Shown here one piece after another: positions 15,178 through 23,805 of a DNA stretch of 24,153 nucleotides. The DNA is from Candidatus Zhuqueibacterota bacterium (GTDB taxonomy: Bacteria; Zhuqueibacterota; Zhuqueibacteria; Zhuqueibacterales; Zhuqueibacteraceae), in contig JABWAN010000001.1 in assembly GCA_013361015.1 (NCBI GenBank), forward strand, positions 1-24,153, in the 5' to 3' direction. Each line of letters begins with the position of its first letter. The first letter of the stretch is position 1. The notes beneath the pieces are model-generated. The model saw only the letters and a list, made by a program, of their open reading frames with translations, made no database searches and had not been told where the DNA came from. The position numbers were made by a program, and so were the translations under genes.

Positions 15178-16620
15178 TCAATCCGGATTTTTTTCCATGA
15201 GCGGGAGCTTCACCTCGAAGAGACTGCCTGAGGCGGCGCCGGGCATGGCATAATCCGCAGGAACGGCCGGACTCTGCACGCGAATTTCACCGTCGTGCGC
15301 GTGCGCGATGGCGGCACAGATCGCAAGCCCCAGACCGCATCCGCCGGTTTCCCGGCTGCGCCCGGAATCAACGCGATAGAAGCGCTCGAAAATGTGTGCA
15401 CAATGTTCGGGCGGAATGCCGATCCCGGTATCGCGCACGGTGAGCACTGCGCTGCGGTCCACGCGGCGCAGCGAGATTTCCACTTTTCCTTCCGGCGTGA
15501 ATTTGATGGCATTCTCCACCAAGTTCAACAACAAGCGCCGCAATCGGCTGGCGTCACCGAGGACTGCGACCGGCTCCGGCGCCGATAGCGACAGTTGCAA
15601 TGGCCGGCCTTCTGCCAACGCCTGCGCATCTTCAAACACCTCGGTGGCCAATTCGTGCAGCGCCACGCGCTCTTTGGAGAGCACCATCTTGCCGGCGTCT
15701 GCGTGTGCGAGGAAGAGCAAACTTTCGACAATTTTGGCGGTGCGGCTAATTTCTTCCAATGCGCTGACAAGCACGCGCCGCAACTCGGTCGCACCGGCAT
15801 TGTTCGCCAGCGCCAATTCCATCTCGCCGCGCAGAATGGTCAACGGCGTGCGCAGCTCGTGTGCCGCGTCTTGCGAGAATTGCTCGATACGTGCCACACC
15901 GGATTCGAGGCGCGCGATCATTTCATTCATGGTCTCGACCAGCGCCCCGATCTCATCTTGCGCGGGATAACTCGGCAAGCGCTGGCTCAAATTCGTTGCG
16001 GTTATTTGCCGCGCGGCTTGGATCACGCGCGAAACGGGCCGCATCGAATATTTCGCCAGCAGCCACCCGCCGCCGAGCGCGACCGTCATCGCGAGCGGAA
16101 ACAACCAAGCAAACGTGCGCAAGAGTTGCCGCTGCACTTCATAAAGCGGGCGCAGCGAAACCGCCACACCAATCCAGTAGGGCGTAGCTTGCTTTTGCAG
16201 AACACGAAAATCATGGCCGCGATAGGAAACGGTCACCGGCTGTTCCAGCGGTTGATCAAAGGTAAAGAGCTGAGACAAGGAGTCAGCCGGCAACAACGAG
16301 CGATAGACCAACTTCATTTCTCGGTTGCGAATCTCCAGCACGTGCGTAGCTTTGTTGAGCATGAAGTGCTGCTCGATATTTTCACGCACTCTCGCTTCCA
16401 ATGCCGCCCCTGCGCGTCGCTTGCTGCGCGCTGAACCTTTATCGGTTTCCGAGAGAAAGATTTCCGTCCACCGCAGCTCGTCACGCAACTCCTCATCGAA
16501 TTGTTTGAGCAACGCGCGGCTGCGCAACACTTGCGCCGCACCTGCAAAAGCCAGCACGGTGAAAGTAAACAGCGCGGTGTACCAAAGGGTCAACTTCGCG
16601 CGCAGGGAAATGGCTTTCAT
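15178..16620 (-). CDS. Two-component sensor histidine kinase (CusS/QseC-like)
   Basis: This 480-residue inner-membrane kinase has a first membrane helix at about 10-32, a periplasmic sensor region to about 165, and a second helix at about 170-190. These are followed by HAMP, then the H-box QDAAHELRTPLT (H254), the N-box N370 in LVENAIKFTP, the G1 box D397-TGIGIPPE, the F-box FERFYRVD and the G2 box GGCGLGLAI. All catalytic boxes are intact. The architecture resembles heavy-metal sensors of the CusS type, but no metal-binding signature in the sensor region identifies the signal. The start overlaps the regulator's stop as ATGA. The lipoprotein and small protein downstream could be partners or targets. 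Confidence 0.92.
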   Translation of the reverse strand: MKAISLRAKLTLWYTALFTFTVLAFAGAAQVLRSRALLKQFDEELRDELRWTEIFLSETDKGSARSKRRAGAALEARVRENIEQHFMLNKATHVLEIRNREMKLVYRSLLPADSLSQLFTFDQPLEQPVTVSYRGHDFRVLQKQATPYWIGVAVSLRPLYEVQRQLLRTFAWLFPLAMTVALGGGWLLAKYSMRPVSRVIQAARQITATNLSQRLPSYPAQDEIGALVETMNEMIARLESGVARIEQFSQDAAHELRTPLTILRGEMELALANNAGATELRRVLVSALEEISRTAKIVESLLFLAHADAGKMVLSKERVALHELATEVFEDAQALAEGRPLQLSLSAPEPVAVLGDASRLRRLLLNLVENAIKFTPEGKVEISLRRVDRSAVLTVRDTGIGIPPEHCAHIFERFYRVDSGRSRETGGCGLGLAICAAIAHAHDGEIRVQSPAVPADYAMPGAASGSLFEVKLPLMEKNPD

Positions 16621-17294
16621 CGCTCGTGCTCGCGCATCACATATCCGACCCCGCGCACCGTGTGCAGCAACCGTTTCTCGCCGCCGGCTTCTAATTTTTC
16701 CCGCAGCCGCTTGACATAAACGTCGATGAGATTCGTGTCACTATCGAAATGATAATCCCACACGTGCTCGGCGATGAGGGTGCGCGTCATCACGCGGCCG
16801 GTGTTGCGCAGCAAATAATCCAGAATTGCGTATTCACGCGGCGTAAGCTCGATGAGTCGCGCGCCACGGGACACTTGACGAGTGACAGGATCGACGGTCA
16901 AATCCGACATTTGCAATGCGGCGCTGCGGTCGCTGCCTTGACGGCGCAGCAACGCGCGCACGCGCGCCAGCAATTCCGCAAAGGCAAAGGGCTTGACGAG
17001 ATAATCGTCGGCGCCGGCATCCAAGCCGTTGACGCGATCATCCACTTCACGGCGCGCGGTGAGAATGAGCACAGGAACCGGCACGTGTTGCCGCCGCAGT
17101 TCGCGCAACACACTCATGCCTTCCAAACCCGGCAGGAGCAAATCAAGAATGATGAGATCGTACGGCTCGCTCAGCGCCAGTTCCAGCGCGCGTGTGCCAT
17201 TACCGGCGAGTTCCACGCTATATGCTTCCTGCTCCAAACCTTTGCGCAGGAACGCCGCCACTTTCTTTTCGTCTTCGACCACTAGAATGCGCAT
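16617..17294 (-). CDS. OmpR-family response regulator
   Basis: This 225-residue regulator has a receiver domain with the acidic pair in VVEDE (E8-D9), phospho-acceptor D51 in IILDLLLPG, T79 in ILTAR and K101 in LVKPF. A winged-helix DNA-binding domain follows (LTPREYAILDYLL, then TNLIDVYVKRLREKL and VRGVGYVM). Phosphorylation by the overlapping kinase gene is expected. The ATG at 17294 is chosen because the receiver fold starts there; a GAGAGG lies close upstream. The 22 codons before it are not conserved. No direct repeats for DNA binding were found upstream by eye. Confidence 0.92.
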   Translation of the reverse strand: MRILVVEDEKKVAAFLRKGLEQEAYSVELAGNGTRALELALSEPYDLIILDLLLPGLEGMSVLRELRRQHVPVPVLILTARREVDDRVNGLDAGADDYLVKPFAFAELLARVRALLRRQGSDRSAALQMSDLTVDPVTRQVSRGARLIELTPREYAILDYLLRNTGRVMTRTLIAEHVWDYHFDSDTNLIDVYVKRLREKLEAGGEKRLLHTVRGVGYVMREHER

Positions 17295-17494
17295 AGCCTC
17301 TCTTTTCAAGCAAGGTTTCACAACAGAGGCTGGGAGAGAAGATTCTTCCAACGCCCGCATTATGGTGGTAGATTTAAGGGCTTTTTGCAGACAAAAGCAA
17401 GCTGCGTGAACGGTTTCGCGACATTTGTGGCGCGGCCACTCGCTTTTTCAATACGAAAGCTGCGCAGCGGAACAGGGCACGCCCATACGAAATC

Positions 17495-17782
17495 CTAACG
17501 AGTGCGTGCACCGAGCCGTTGCTGCACGAGATGCTTGAGCTTTATGGCCGGCATGGTGGTGGGATGAACGTTGCGCAAACGCGCTTCATTCTCGATGAGT
17601 TCTTCCGCCTCCGGCCACGACTTCGCTGCTTCCAAAATTTCCATGAAAATGGAATACGCCTCCGCATCGCCTTGGAAGAAGCGACGAACGAGAATCTCCT
17701 CGATTTGCGGACGAACCTGGGTCTTCAAGCTATCGTCACCATTGCCATGTGTATTCATTTCAAGCACCGCGCACATTGCCAT
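17495..17782 (-). CDS. Small hypothetical protein
   Basis: This is a 95-residue acidic, mostly helical protein (PQIEEILVRRFFQGDAEAY, then ILEAAKSWPEAEELIENEAR) with a basic tail (QQRLGARTR). I do not recognise the family, and no signal peptide or membrane segment is visible. The ATG at 17782 is preferred because GGAG lies just upstream. Longer versions from 17797 or 17896 lack a ribosome site, and the extra N-terminus looks like non-coding sequence. It sits 200 bases upstream of the response regulator on the same strand. It is probably real, judging by composition, but of unknown role. Confidence 0.5.
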   Translation of the reverse strand: MAMCAVLEMNTHGNGDDSLKTQVRPQIEEILVRRFFQGDAEAYSIFMEILEAAKSWPEAEELIENEARLRNVHPTTMPAIKLKHLVQQRLGARTR

Positions 17783-17966
17783 CTGCTCCAATCTCATCGC
17801 GAAACAAATGCATCGACTCTGGCAGATTACCAAATTCAAATGAACTTTCGGTGAAAGCGGGATGAATTTTTTTTCATGCAGCAACCACTGCGGCATGGAA
17901 TTTCAGTTGCATTTTTTATCGCGTCTCATATTTTCCGTTATTCTCACTTAATGAAAAGGCCGTCTC

Positions 17967-18824
17967 ATGCCATCTCAAGCAGAAGAGCGATTTTCACCGC
18001 AGTTCTCCTCCCTCGTCTTGCGGCGCTTGCACACGCCCGCAGATTATAGCGCCTGTCTCGCTTTGCAGAAAGAAACTTGGGGCGATAGCTTTGCTGAGTG
18101 TGTGCCGCCGTCTTTATTAATGGTCAGCCAAAAGATCGGCGGCGTGGCTGCGGGCGCGTTTGATGAAAACGGAAAGTTGCTGGGATTTGTTTTTGGATTG
18201 ACCGGTGTGAAAGATGGGCGTTTGGTGCATTGGTCGGATATGCTCGCCGTGCGGCCGGAATATCGCGATCACGGACTTGGGCGGAAGTTGAAACATTACC
18301 AGCAACAACTTGTGCGCGAAATCGGAGTGGGGGTTATATACTGGAGCTATGATCCGCTCGTCGCGCGTAATGCGCATTTGAATTTGAATCACCTCGGTGC
18401 TCACGTCACGGAATACGTGCCGGATATGTACGCGAGCGATGCCGTTGGGACCCTTTATCGCGGCTTGAGCATGGATCGCTTCATCGTGGCTTGGGAGATT
18501 TTGCACGAGCCGGATGAAGCCGCTAGCTCCCGGCGCATGCACGCAACGCGAGCACGTTTTGCCGTTGCACCGATTGCGAATGACCTGCCTTCGGCAATGA
18601 TCCCGAACAGCACACTGCCGCGAGCTGCAGAGCTTCGTGTTGAAATTCCCGACGACATTCAAGCCACAAAAGAAAAAGATCTAGAGGAAGCTAAAGTTTG
18701 GCGAGCTACCTCACGAAGAGCTTTCCTTTTCTATTTTGAACACGGCTACCGCGTAGAGGGGTTCTATCGTGACGACGCTAGCGGTCGCTGCTTTTATGGC
18801 CTCTCAGCAAGCGTTCGCGAATGA
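17967..18824 (+). CDS. GNAT-superfamily acetyltransferase, COG3375-like
   Basis: This 285-residue cytoplasmic protein has the GNAT acetyl-CoA motif in MLAVRPEYRDHGLGRKLK (about residues 92-109), preceded by a typical beta-strand pair (LLGFVFGLTGVKDGRLVHWSD). The segments VIYWSYDPLVARNAHLNLNHLGA and YVPDMYAS are distinctive of the COG3375 group, whose substrate is not established. The C-terminal third (FLFYFEHGYRVEGFYRD) is also typical. An AAAAGG precedes the ATG by about nine bases. It is divergent from the small hypothetical gene, with about 180 bases between them, and no operon partner is evident. Confidence 0.85.
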   Translation: MPSQAEERFSPQFSSLVLRRLHTPADYSACLALQKETWGDSFAECVPPSLLMVSQKIGGVAAGAFDENGKLLGFVFGLTGVKDGRLVHWSDMLAVRPEYRDHGLGRKLKHYQQQLVREIGVGVIYWSYDPLVARNAHLNLNHLGAHVTEYVPDMYASDAVGTLYRGLSMDRFIVAWEILHEPDEAASSRRMHATRARFAVAPIANDLPSAMIPNSTLPRAAELRVEIPDDIQATKEKDLEEAKVWRATSRRAFLFYFEHGYRVEGFYRDDASGRCFYGLSASVRE

Positions 18825-19236
18825 GATGGGGGTTGCTTACTGCGGCGAAGGCTCACCGACTTAATCAAGGTGTCAAGATTTGGTCAAGCATCCCATTCTC
18901 GAAGCCATAACCTTCAAATATTAAGAATCTTGCCTGGTTGACCACTAATCCAGGTCCTCACCCTTTTATTATCTTCGCGGCCTGCTGCAATTTTTTTTTA
19001 TTCGAATATCATGCTGGAAAATCACCAGATAACCGGGTCTAGTTCCTGCGTTGCAAACGAAAGGTTTGCTTCTCTCATAGTCGCATATTATATTGCGCCC
19101 ACTCAAAAGAAAGGTTGTGGGGTCACAAAATTAAGCTACTGATTTACCTAGCCTTATTTGATTGGTTTTATCCCCAATTTGCAGACGTTAGGTCGAACGG
19201 CATATTATAAGTTCACCCATAACGGAGATTAGCATC
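18825..19236. other. 412-bp AT-rich gap, no gene seen
   Basis: All frames are short, and base composition is clearly more AT-rich than the flanking genes, with a run of nine T near 18990. Short stems occur at 18933-18954 (CCTGG/CCAGG) and 19053-19069 (GCAAAC/GTTTGC), neither convincing as a terminator. The right end holds the likely promoter of the C39-like gene. The gap may be the remnant of an inserted element, but nothing coding is recognisable. Confidence 0.5.
19179..19208 (+). promoter_or_regulatory. Possible promoter of the C39-like gene
   Basis: TATTAT at 19203-19208 matches five of six bases of a -10 box. TTGCAG at 19179-19184 is a weak -35 with 18 bases between. GGAG at 19224-19227 then serves the ATG at 19237. 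The position fits, but the -35 is poor. Confidence 0.3.
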
Positions 19237-20082
19237 ATGGCATTCGCCATCCAACCTGATGAATATAGTTGCGGCCCAACCTGTGTTCACAACGCGCTTT
19301 TACTCTTAGGCAACGGCAACATCGACATGCGTCGTTTGAAGAAGGCCTGTGGCACACGACCAAGCACCGGCACAGACGAAAACGGTTTGCAGCGTGGTTT
19401 GCGCCGGCTGGGTTATGAAGGCGTCGAGGCAAACTTCAACCGCAAAACGCACGGTCGCAAGGCGCTCGAGTGGTTGCGCGAAGAACATCATCAGGGCCAC
19501 CCAGTCATTTTGTGTGTCGATCAATTCGAGCATTGGATTTTGGCGGCCGGCTCCACGCAGCGGTCGTACTTCATCCTCGATCCGCGCGGCAATCGCAATC
19601 GCGCCACGGCTTCGAGCATTTCCGGCGGAGCTTTGATGCGGAGATGGTGGGGCTTCGATCGCGCCGGCGAGGTCGGCAGTTACTATGCGCTCTCCGTTCG
19701 CCCGCGCAGCCCCAAAGCTTGGGAGCTCTCCAAAAACGCGCTGCCTTTGACGAACCGCGACGTGCTCGAGCGCATCCGTGAAAGCGCGGAAGACTTGCTG
19801 CCCGTATCAAGTGCATTGCTCAACACGTTCGGTAAAGTAAAGAGCGGCAAAAAGCTCGCGGATTTGCTGCAAGAAATCGCGCCGCGATTGATGCACCGCA
19901 AAGAATTCGCGCGCGCGGGCATCGACGGTTACGCGCTGAACGAGCAAGTGCGCAACTTCCTCGCCTTTGCGCGCGGCCGGCAATTACAATATCACGCCAC
20001 GCACCGTGACGACGCTCTCATCTCGTTAACCGGGTTACTGCTTATTCACACTTCCGGCCAGTCGCAACAAGCTCAAGTTTAA
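19237..20082 (+). CDS. Stand-alone C39-like papain-fold cysteine peptidase
   Basis: This 281-residue protein's first 140 residues form a C39-like domain: oxyanion Q6, nucleophile C12 in QPDEYSCGPTC, H99 in QFEHWILAAG and D115 in FILDPRG. C39 enzymes normally process double-glycine leader peptides inside ABC exporters. Here there is no ABC domain, transmembrane segment, signal peptide or adjacent exporter. Residues 150-281 are helical and of no known family. Substrates could be peptides, ubiquitin-like tags or amide bonds; none is indicated. The catalytic residues look complete. The start is supported by GGAG nine bases upstream. Nothing nearby suggests an operon. Confidence 0.75.
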   Translation: MAFAIQPDEYSCGPTCVHNALLLLGNGNIDMRRLKKACGTRPSTGTDENGLQRGLRRLGYEGVEANFNRKTHGRKALEWLREEHHQGHPVILCVDQFEHWILAAGSTQRSYFILDPRGNRNRATASSISGGALMRRWWGFDRAGEVGSYYALSVRPRSPKAWELSKNALPLTNRDVLERIRESAEDLLPVSSALLNTFGKVKSGKKLADLLQEIAPRLMHRKEFARAGIDGYALNEQVRNFLAFARGRQLQYHATHRDDALISLTGLLLIHTSGQSQQAQV

Positions 20083-20253
20083 AGCCGCTTTGGGTCGATC
20101 AAAAGCTCAGAGCTTCGTTGCGACTTTCATCACAACTCTTCTTCCCAACCGTCATTCCGCCGCCTTCCCTTCTCGAAAAAAAACCTACCATTTTGAATAA
20201 TTGCGCTTAAATTCGTCGCAGCGACATGAGGCACGAATCTCTAACAAACTAGC

Positions 20254-20278
20254 AATTCTCCTTTCGCGGGAGAGAATT
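20254..20278. repeat. Hairpin upstream of the beta-propeller gene
   Basis: AATTCTC at 20254-20260 pairs with GAGAATT at 20272-20278 around a GC-rich loop. It lies 20 bases before the next ATG, so in mRNA it would flank the GGAAGG ribosome site region, or it could act as an operator. There is no T-run. Confidence 0.35.
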
Positions 20279-20298
20279 CTTGTGAGTGGAAGGCAAGC

Positions 20299-21360
20299 AT
20301 GAAAAGATTCCTATTGGGACTATCTTCGTTCCTCGTTTTTATCGTTCTCTATTTCAGCTTCACTGAGGCCCCGATTTCCCCAGTCGCATATTCGCCCTCT
20401 TCTGCTCCGCCATTCCAAGGCGTGCTCGCTCCAAATGCAGAACTGGCAAAAGCCGAGTTCATTGCAAAAGGGCAAATTCACGGTCCGGAAGATATCGCCA
20501 TGGACAGCTCGGGCCGGATTTATGCCGGCACGAGTGACGGCAAAATTGTTCGTCTTCTCTCCGCACAAAATATCGAAACGGTTGCGGTAACCGGAGGTCG
20601 TCCATTGGGGCTGCAATTCGATCGCCTCGGCAATCTCATTGTCGCCGATGCCGTAAAAGGCTTATTGTCGATTGCATACGACGGCAGCATCATCACGCTC
20701 ACCACTTCGGCAGAAGGCACTCCCGTGAAGCTTGCCGACGCGCTCGCGATTGCAACTGACGGCCGCATCTACTTTTCGGACGCGAGCTCAAAGGATTGGG
20801 GCGAGGAATTTGTTTATGAAATCCTTGAGGCCAAACCTTATGGACGCTTGCTGTGTTACGATCCCGCAACGCAGACAACCAAGGTTCTGCTGCGAGATTT
20901 ATACTTTGCCAACGGCGTCGCGCTCTCACGCAACGAAGACTTCGTATTGGTTAATGAAACCTATCGCTATCGCACCACCCGTTATTGGTTGAAAGGCGAG
21001 CGCGCCGGGACCTCCGATATTTTCATCGACAACCTGCCCGGCTTTCCCGACGGCATCTCGGCCGGTGGCAACGGCGCGTTTTGGCTCGCCCTCTTCACCG
21101 TCCGTAAACCGATTGCCGATCGCCTCCATCCTTATCCCTTTGCAAAAACTCTTTTGGCACGTTTGCCCAAGTTCTTAAGGCCCAAACCCACCCACTACGG
21201 CCTCGTGCTCGCGCTTGATGAGCAAGGCCGGATTACGCGCAGCTTGCACGATCCCACGGGCCGGCAACTCTCCGAAATCACCTCGGTACGAGAACACGAA
21301 GGCTATCTTTACTGCGGCACGCTCAACGAAGATTATATTGGAAAGTACAGGTTAGAATAG
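20299..21360 (+). CDS. Membrane-anchored strictosidine synthase-like / SMP-30-type beta-propeller
   Basis: This 353-residue protein has an N-terminal uncleaved-looking signal anchor (residues 4-20, hydrophobic after KR). A six-bladed beta-propeller follows with repeated DGRIY/DRLGNLIVAD segments, then the family's GRLLCYDP, FANGVALS, ETYRYRTTRYWL and GFPDGIS motifs. The fold is shared by strictosidine synthase-like proteins, gluconolactonases and paraoxonase-like APMAP. The bacterial members are mostly uncharacterised, and esterase or lactonase activity is a common suggestion. It should face the periplasm. GGAAGG precedes the ATG. It appears monocistronic, with 111 bases to the next gene. Confidence 0.85.
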   Translation: MKRFLLGLSSFLVFIVLYFSFTEAPISPVAYSPSSAPPFQGVLAPNAELAKAEFIAKGQIHGPEDIAMDSSGRIYAGTSDGKIVRLLSAQNIETVAVTGGRPLGLQFDRLGNLIVADAVKGLLSIAYDGSIITLTTSAEGTPVKLADALAIATDGRIYFSDASSKDWGEEFVYEILEAKPYGRLLCYDPATQTTKVLLRDLYFANGVALSRNEDFVLVNETYRYRTTRYWLKGERAGTSDIFIDNLPGFPDGISAGGNGAFWLALFTVRKPIADRLHPYPFAKTLLARLPKFLRPKPTHYGLVLALDEQGRITRSLHDPTGRQLSEITSVREHEGYLYCGTLNEDYIGKYRLE

Positions 21361-21471
21361 TGAGCTTTATGCAAACAAACCTGCGAAACGCGCAAAAAGT
21401 ATTTTCACGCATTCATGCATTGCGTGGGTTTCGTGGGCGGGAAAAAATGCGCCACGAACGGAGAATGGACC

Positions 21472-21825
21472 ATGCCTCGCGCCTTTCTTGTGCATTGGAA
21501 CAAAGAAGAAGTTTTGGAGAAAGCCAGACCGTTGCGGGCCGCAGGTTGGAGCGTAGTATGTGAGCACGGTGATGGCGAGGTAGCCTTCAAAAGTATTCGG
21601 GAAAAACCGCCCGAGGTCGTCATTATTCATCTCTCACGTTTGCCTTCGCATGGCGCTCGTGTTGCCGAAGTCTTGCAGCAGACCAAGGCCACGCATGAGA
21701 TTCCCATCGTGTTCGTCGACGGCGAGCCGGATAAAATCGCCAAGGTGCAACAAAAGATTCCCAACGCGACTTATCTGCAAAGCATGCACCTCGACAAGTT
21801 TTTGCAGAGATTCATGAAGGCTTGA
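21472..21825 (+). CDS. Degenerate receiver-domain protein
   Basis: This 117-residue single-domain protein has the alternating strand/helix layout of a CheY-like receiver. The key residues are absent: HWN replaces the acidic pair, H53 in VVIIHLSRLP takes the place of the phospho-acceptor aspartate, and LQSMHLD replaces the usual lysine-proline motif. It therefore cannot be phosphorylated in the normal way and may act by protein contacts. The ATG at 21472 is chosen because GGAG precedes it by eight bases and the first strand follows at once. No kinase is nearby. The fold is inferred by eye only. Confidence 0.55.
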   Translation: MPRAFLVHWNKEEVLEKARPLRAAGWSVVCEHGDGEVAFKSIREKPPEVVIIHLSRLPSHGARVAEVLQQTKATHEIPIVFVDGEPDKIAKVQQKIPNATYLQSMHLDKFLQRFMKA

Positions 21826-21946
21826 TACCGTTGGCAAACCTTTCTGCCACAGACTTTTGGAATTTTGCTCTGTGTTTCGTTCCTTATGCGTCTAAAGATT
21901 CTTCTTGCATGACACGAAAGAAACTGACCCGCAACGAGAGAAGACC

Positions 21947-22639
21947 ATGCCTCACTTTTCTACAACCGAACAAAAACGCAATGCCGCCACCGCGGCCGTG
22001 GAATACGTCGAAAACAAAATGGTGGTGGGCCTTGGCACAGGCAGCACCGTAGAATTTGCGCTCCGTCTTTTGAGTCAAAGAGTCAAACAAGGCCTGCACA
22101 TTACCGGCGTGCCCAGTTCGCTTGCCACGGCCCGGCTCGCGCGACGATTGCGAATTCCACTCGTCCCTGATGACGGCGCATTTAAAAAAATCGACCTCAC
22201 CATCGACGGCGCCGATGAAGTCGATCCGAAACTTCATCTCATCAAAGGCGGCGGCGGTGCTTTGACACGAGAGAAGATTGTCGCCGCACGCAGCGATCGC
22301 GTCATCATCATTGTGGATGAAAAGAAGCTCGTGCCGCAGCTCGGCAAACTTCCGTTGCCTGTCGAAGTGTTGCCTTTTGGCTGGCAATCCACTGCAGCTT
22401 TATTGCGCACTCTCGGTGCACGCATACAAGTGCGCCAAAACGAGGACAAAATCTTTCGTTCGGACAATGGCAACATAATTCTCGATTGCCATTTTCGGCG
22501 CATCACCGACGCACCGGCCTTGGCCGCGCAAATCAAATCAATCGCAGGCGTCGTGGAGGTGGGACTGTTCATCCGTCTCGCAGATCTGGTCATCGTCGGC
22601 AAGAAGGAAGGCGGCGTCGCGGGACTATGGGCGGCATGA
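21947..22639 (+). CDS. rpiA: Ribose-5-phosphate isomerase A
   Basis: This 230-residue cytoplasmic enzyme interconverts ribose 5-phosphate and ribulose 5-phosphate in the pentose phosphate pathway. Signature motifs are all present: GLGTGST (28-34) for phosphate binding, DGADE (87-91) with the catalytic aspartate, KGGGGALTREK (100-110), and the C-terminal GLF and KEGGV segments. Length is close to the E. coli enzyme (219). The ATG at 21947 is preferred because the family begins here and GAGAGA lies upstream; an in-frame ATG at 21905 has no ribosome site. Two palindromes follow the stop and may end or protect the transcript. Confidence 0.95.
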   Translation: MPHFSTTEQKRNAATAAVEYVENKMVVGLGTGSTVEFALRLLSQRVKQGLHITGVPSSLATARLARRLRIPLVPDDGAFKKIDLTIDGADEVDPKLHLIKGGGGALTREKIVAARSDRVIIIVDEKKLVPQLGKLPLPVEVLPFGWQSTAALLRTLGARIQVRQNEDKIFRSDNGNIILDCHFRRITDAPALAAQIKSIAGVVEVGLFIRLADLVIVGKKEGGVAGLWAA

Positions 22640-22654
22640 CGCTCGATAAAGTGC

Positions 22655-22709
22655 AGCCACGGCTTGGCTGTGGCTTATGTTGTGATAAAGCCACGGCCAG
22701 GCCGTGGCT
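22655..22709. repeat. Pair of palindromes (GCCACGGC type) after rpiA
   Basis: AGCCACGGC/GGCTGTGGCT at 22655-22675 and AGCCACGGCC/GGCCGTGGCT at 22689-22709 are two near-identical stem-loops 13 bases apart. Their core matches the stems at 13108-13124 and 13163-13177. A decayed relative is at 6940-6959. They sit between rpiA and the CHAD gene. Possible roles are transcript end protection or termination, although no clear T-run follows. They look like REP-type repeats. Confidence 0.6.
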
Positions 22710-22724
22710 GAACGATTATGGCTT

Positions 22725-23738
22725 ATGAATATCACCCCCACCCTCAGCAATGCCAACCCGGCATTCATGCCCGTTCCACTTACGCCGGAAACGCCGCCGC
22801 GCACGTGCGCACGCCAACTCCTGCTCGAGCGCGTGCAAGAGATGGTGAAATTCGAAGAGGGCACGCGCAAAGGCGAAGACCTCGAAGCGCTGCACGATAT
22901 GCGTGTGTGGTCGCGGCGCTTGCGCGAGGCCTTCGAAATTTTTGCATTCTGTTTTCCGGAAAAAGTTTATAACAAGCTTTATGACCGCGTGCGGCAAGTC
23001 ACCAAGACGCTCGGCAAAGCGCGCGAGGCCGACGTGGCCGTGGAATTTTTCAATCAGCTCTACACGGCTTCGCAAGATATGATCGAGCGCTTCGCATTGG
23101 AAGACATGCTTAGTCGCCTTGTGGAAACCCAACTGCACGAGCGTACGCGCATGCAAAGCAAGCTCGATCGCAAAGTGCGGCCCAGTGCATTGCCCGAGGA
23201 GCTCACGCTTGCGTTCGAGCGCCTCGCCGCGCAACCGGCTTCACGGCAACGCGGGCCGCGCACGGCTTTGCGCTTAACGCGCACGCTGTTGCTGCAGCGC
23301 TTGCGCGCCGTGTTTGCGGCACGTCAGGCCATCACGGGCGAAGACGACGTTGCCGGTTTGCACAATCTCCGCATCGCCGTGAAGAAGCTGCGCTACGCGC
23401 TCGAAACGCTGAATTTCGCCGCCGGCGCTGAAGTGGAAGCGAACTTAAAATTCTTCAAAAAGCTGCAAACCGCGCTGGGGGAGATTCACGACCGCGATGT
23501 GTTCATCGCGGAAGTGAAAGCGCGCTACGACGCGCTGCAAAAGCGCGCCTTCAGCGCCACGCTCTCGCAAGGCTACGAAGCAATCTTCCAACACCTGCTG
23601 CAAGCGCGCCGGGGATTTTATGAGGAGTATGTAAAGCTGTTTGCGGAAGCAAAACTTTCGGAATGGCAAAAGCGCGTAGTCCCGCCGCTGCCGAGGGCGG
23701 GCAGACCACCACAAACCTCACAGCGAGTGTTACCTTGA
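22725..23738 (+). CDS. CHAD domain protein
   Basis: This protein of about 337 residues consists of two tandem four-helix CHAD repeats. Each carries the H-x-x-R signature: LHDMRVWSRRLREAFEIF near the start and LHNLRIAVKKLRYALETL in the second half. CHAD domains bind inorganic polyphosphate through rows of basic residues, and the protein is rich in Arg and Lys throughout. The companion CYTH/TTM phosphatase domain often fused or adjacent is not seen. The ATG at 22725 is chosen. A GTG at 22704 in the same frame lies inside the preceding palindrome and is less likely. An ATG at 22767 would also keep the domain whole. Confidence 0.88.
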   Translation: MNITPTLSNANPAFMPVPLTPETPPRTCARQLLLERVQEMVKFEEGTRKGEDLEALHDMRVWSRRLREAFEIFAFCFPEKVYNKLYDRVRQVTKTLGKAREADVAVEFFNQLYTASQDMIERFALEDMLSRLVETQLHERTRMQSKLDRKVRPSALPEELTLAFERLAAQPASRQRGPRTALRLTRTLLLQRLRAVFAARQAITGEDDVAGLHNLRIAVKKLRYALETLNFAAGAEVEANLKFFKKLQTALGEIHDRDVFIAEVKARYDALQKRAFSATLSQGYEAIFQHLLQARRGFYEEYVKLFAEAKLSEWQKRVVPPLPRAGRPPQTSQRVLP

Positions 23739-23805
23739 TTCCTTAGATATTACAAAACGCCTAGACAGTGCATACCATGAGAACGCATGCAAGGGGACCA
23801 AATTT

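Noticed and set aside
14996..15181. - strand frame of 61 codons overlapping the probable small gene
   Set aside because: It is basic, with clustered Cys, Trp and Arg, and much less protein-like than the overlapping 50-codon frame; its ATG may instead belong to that frame after a base loss.
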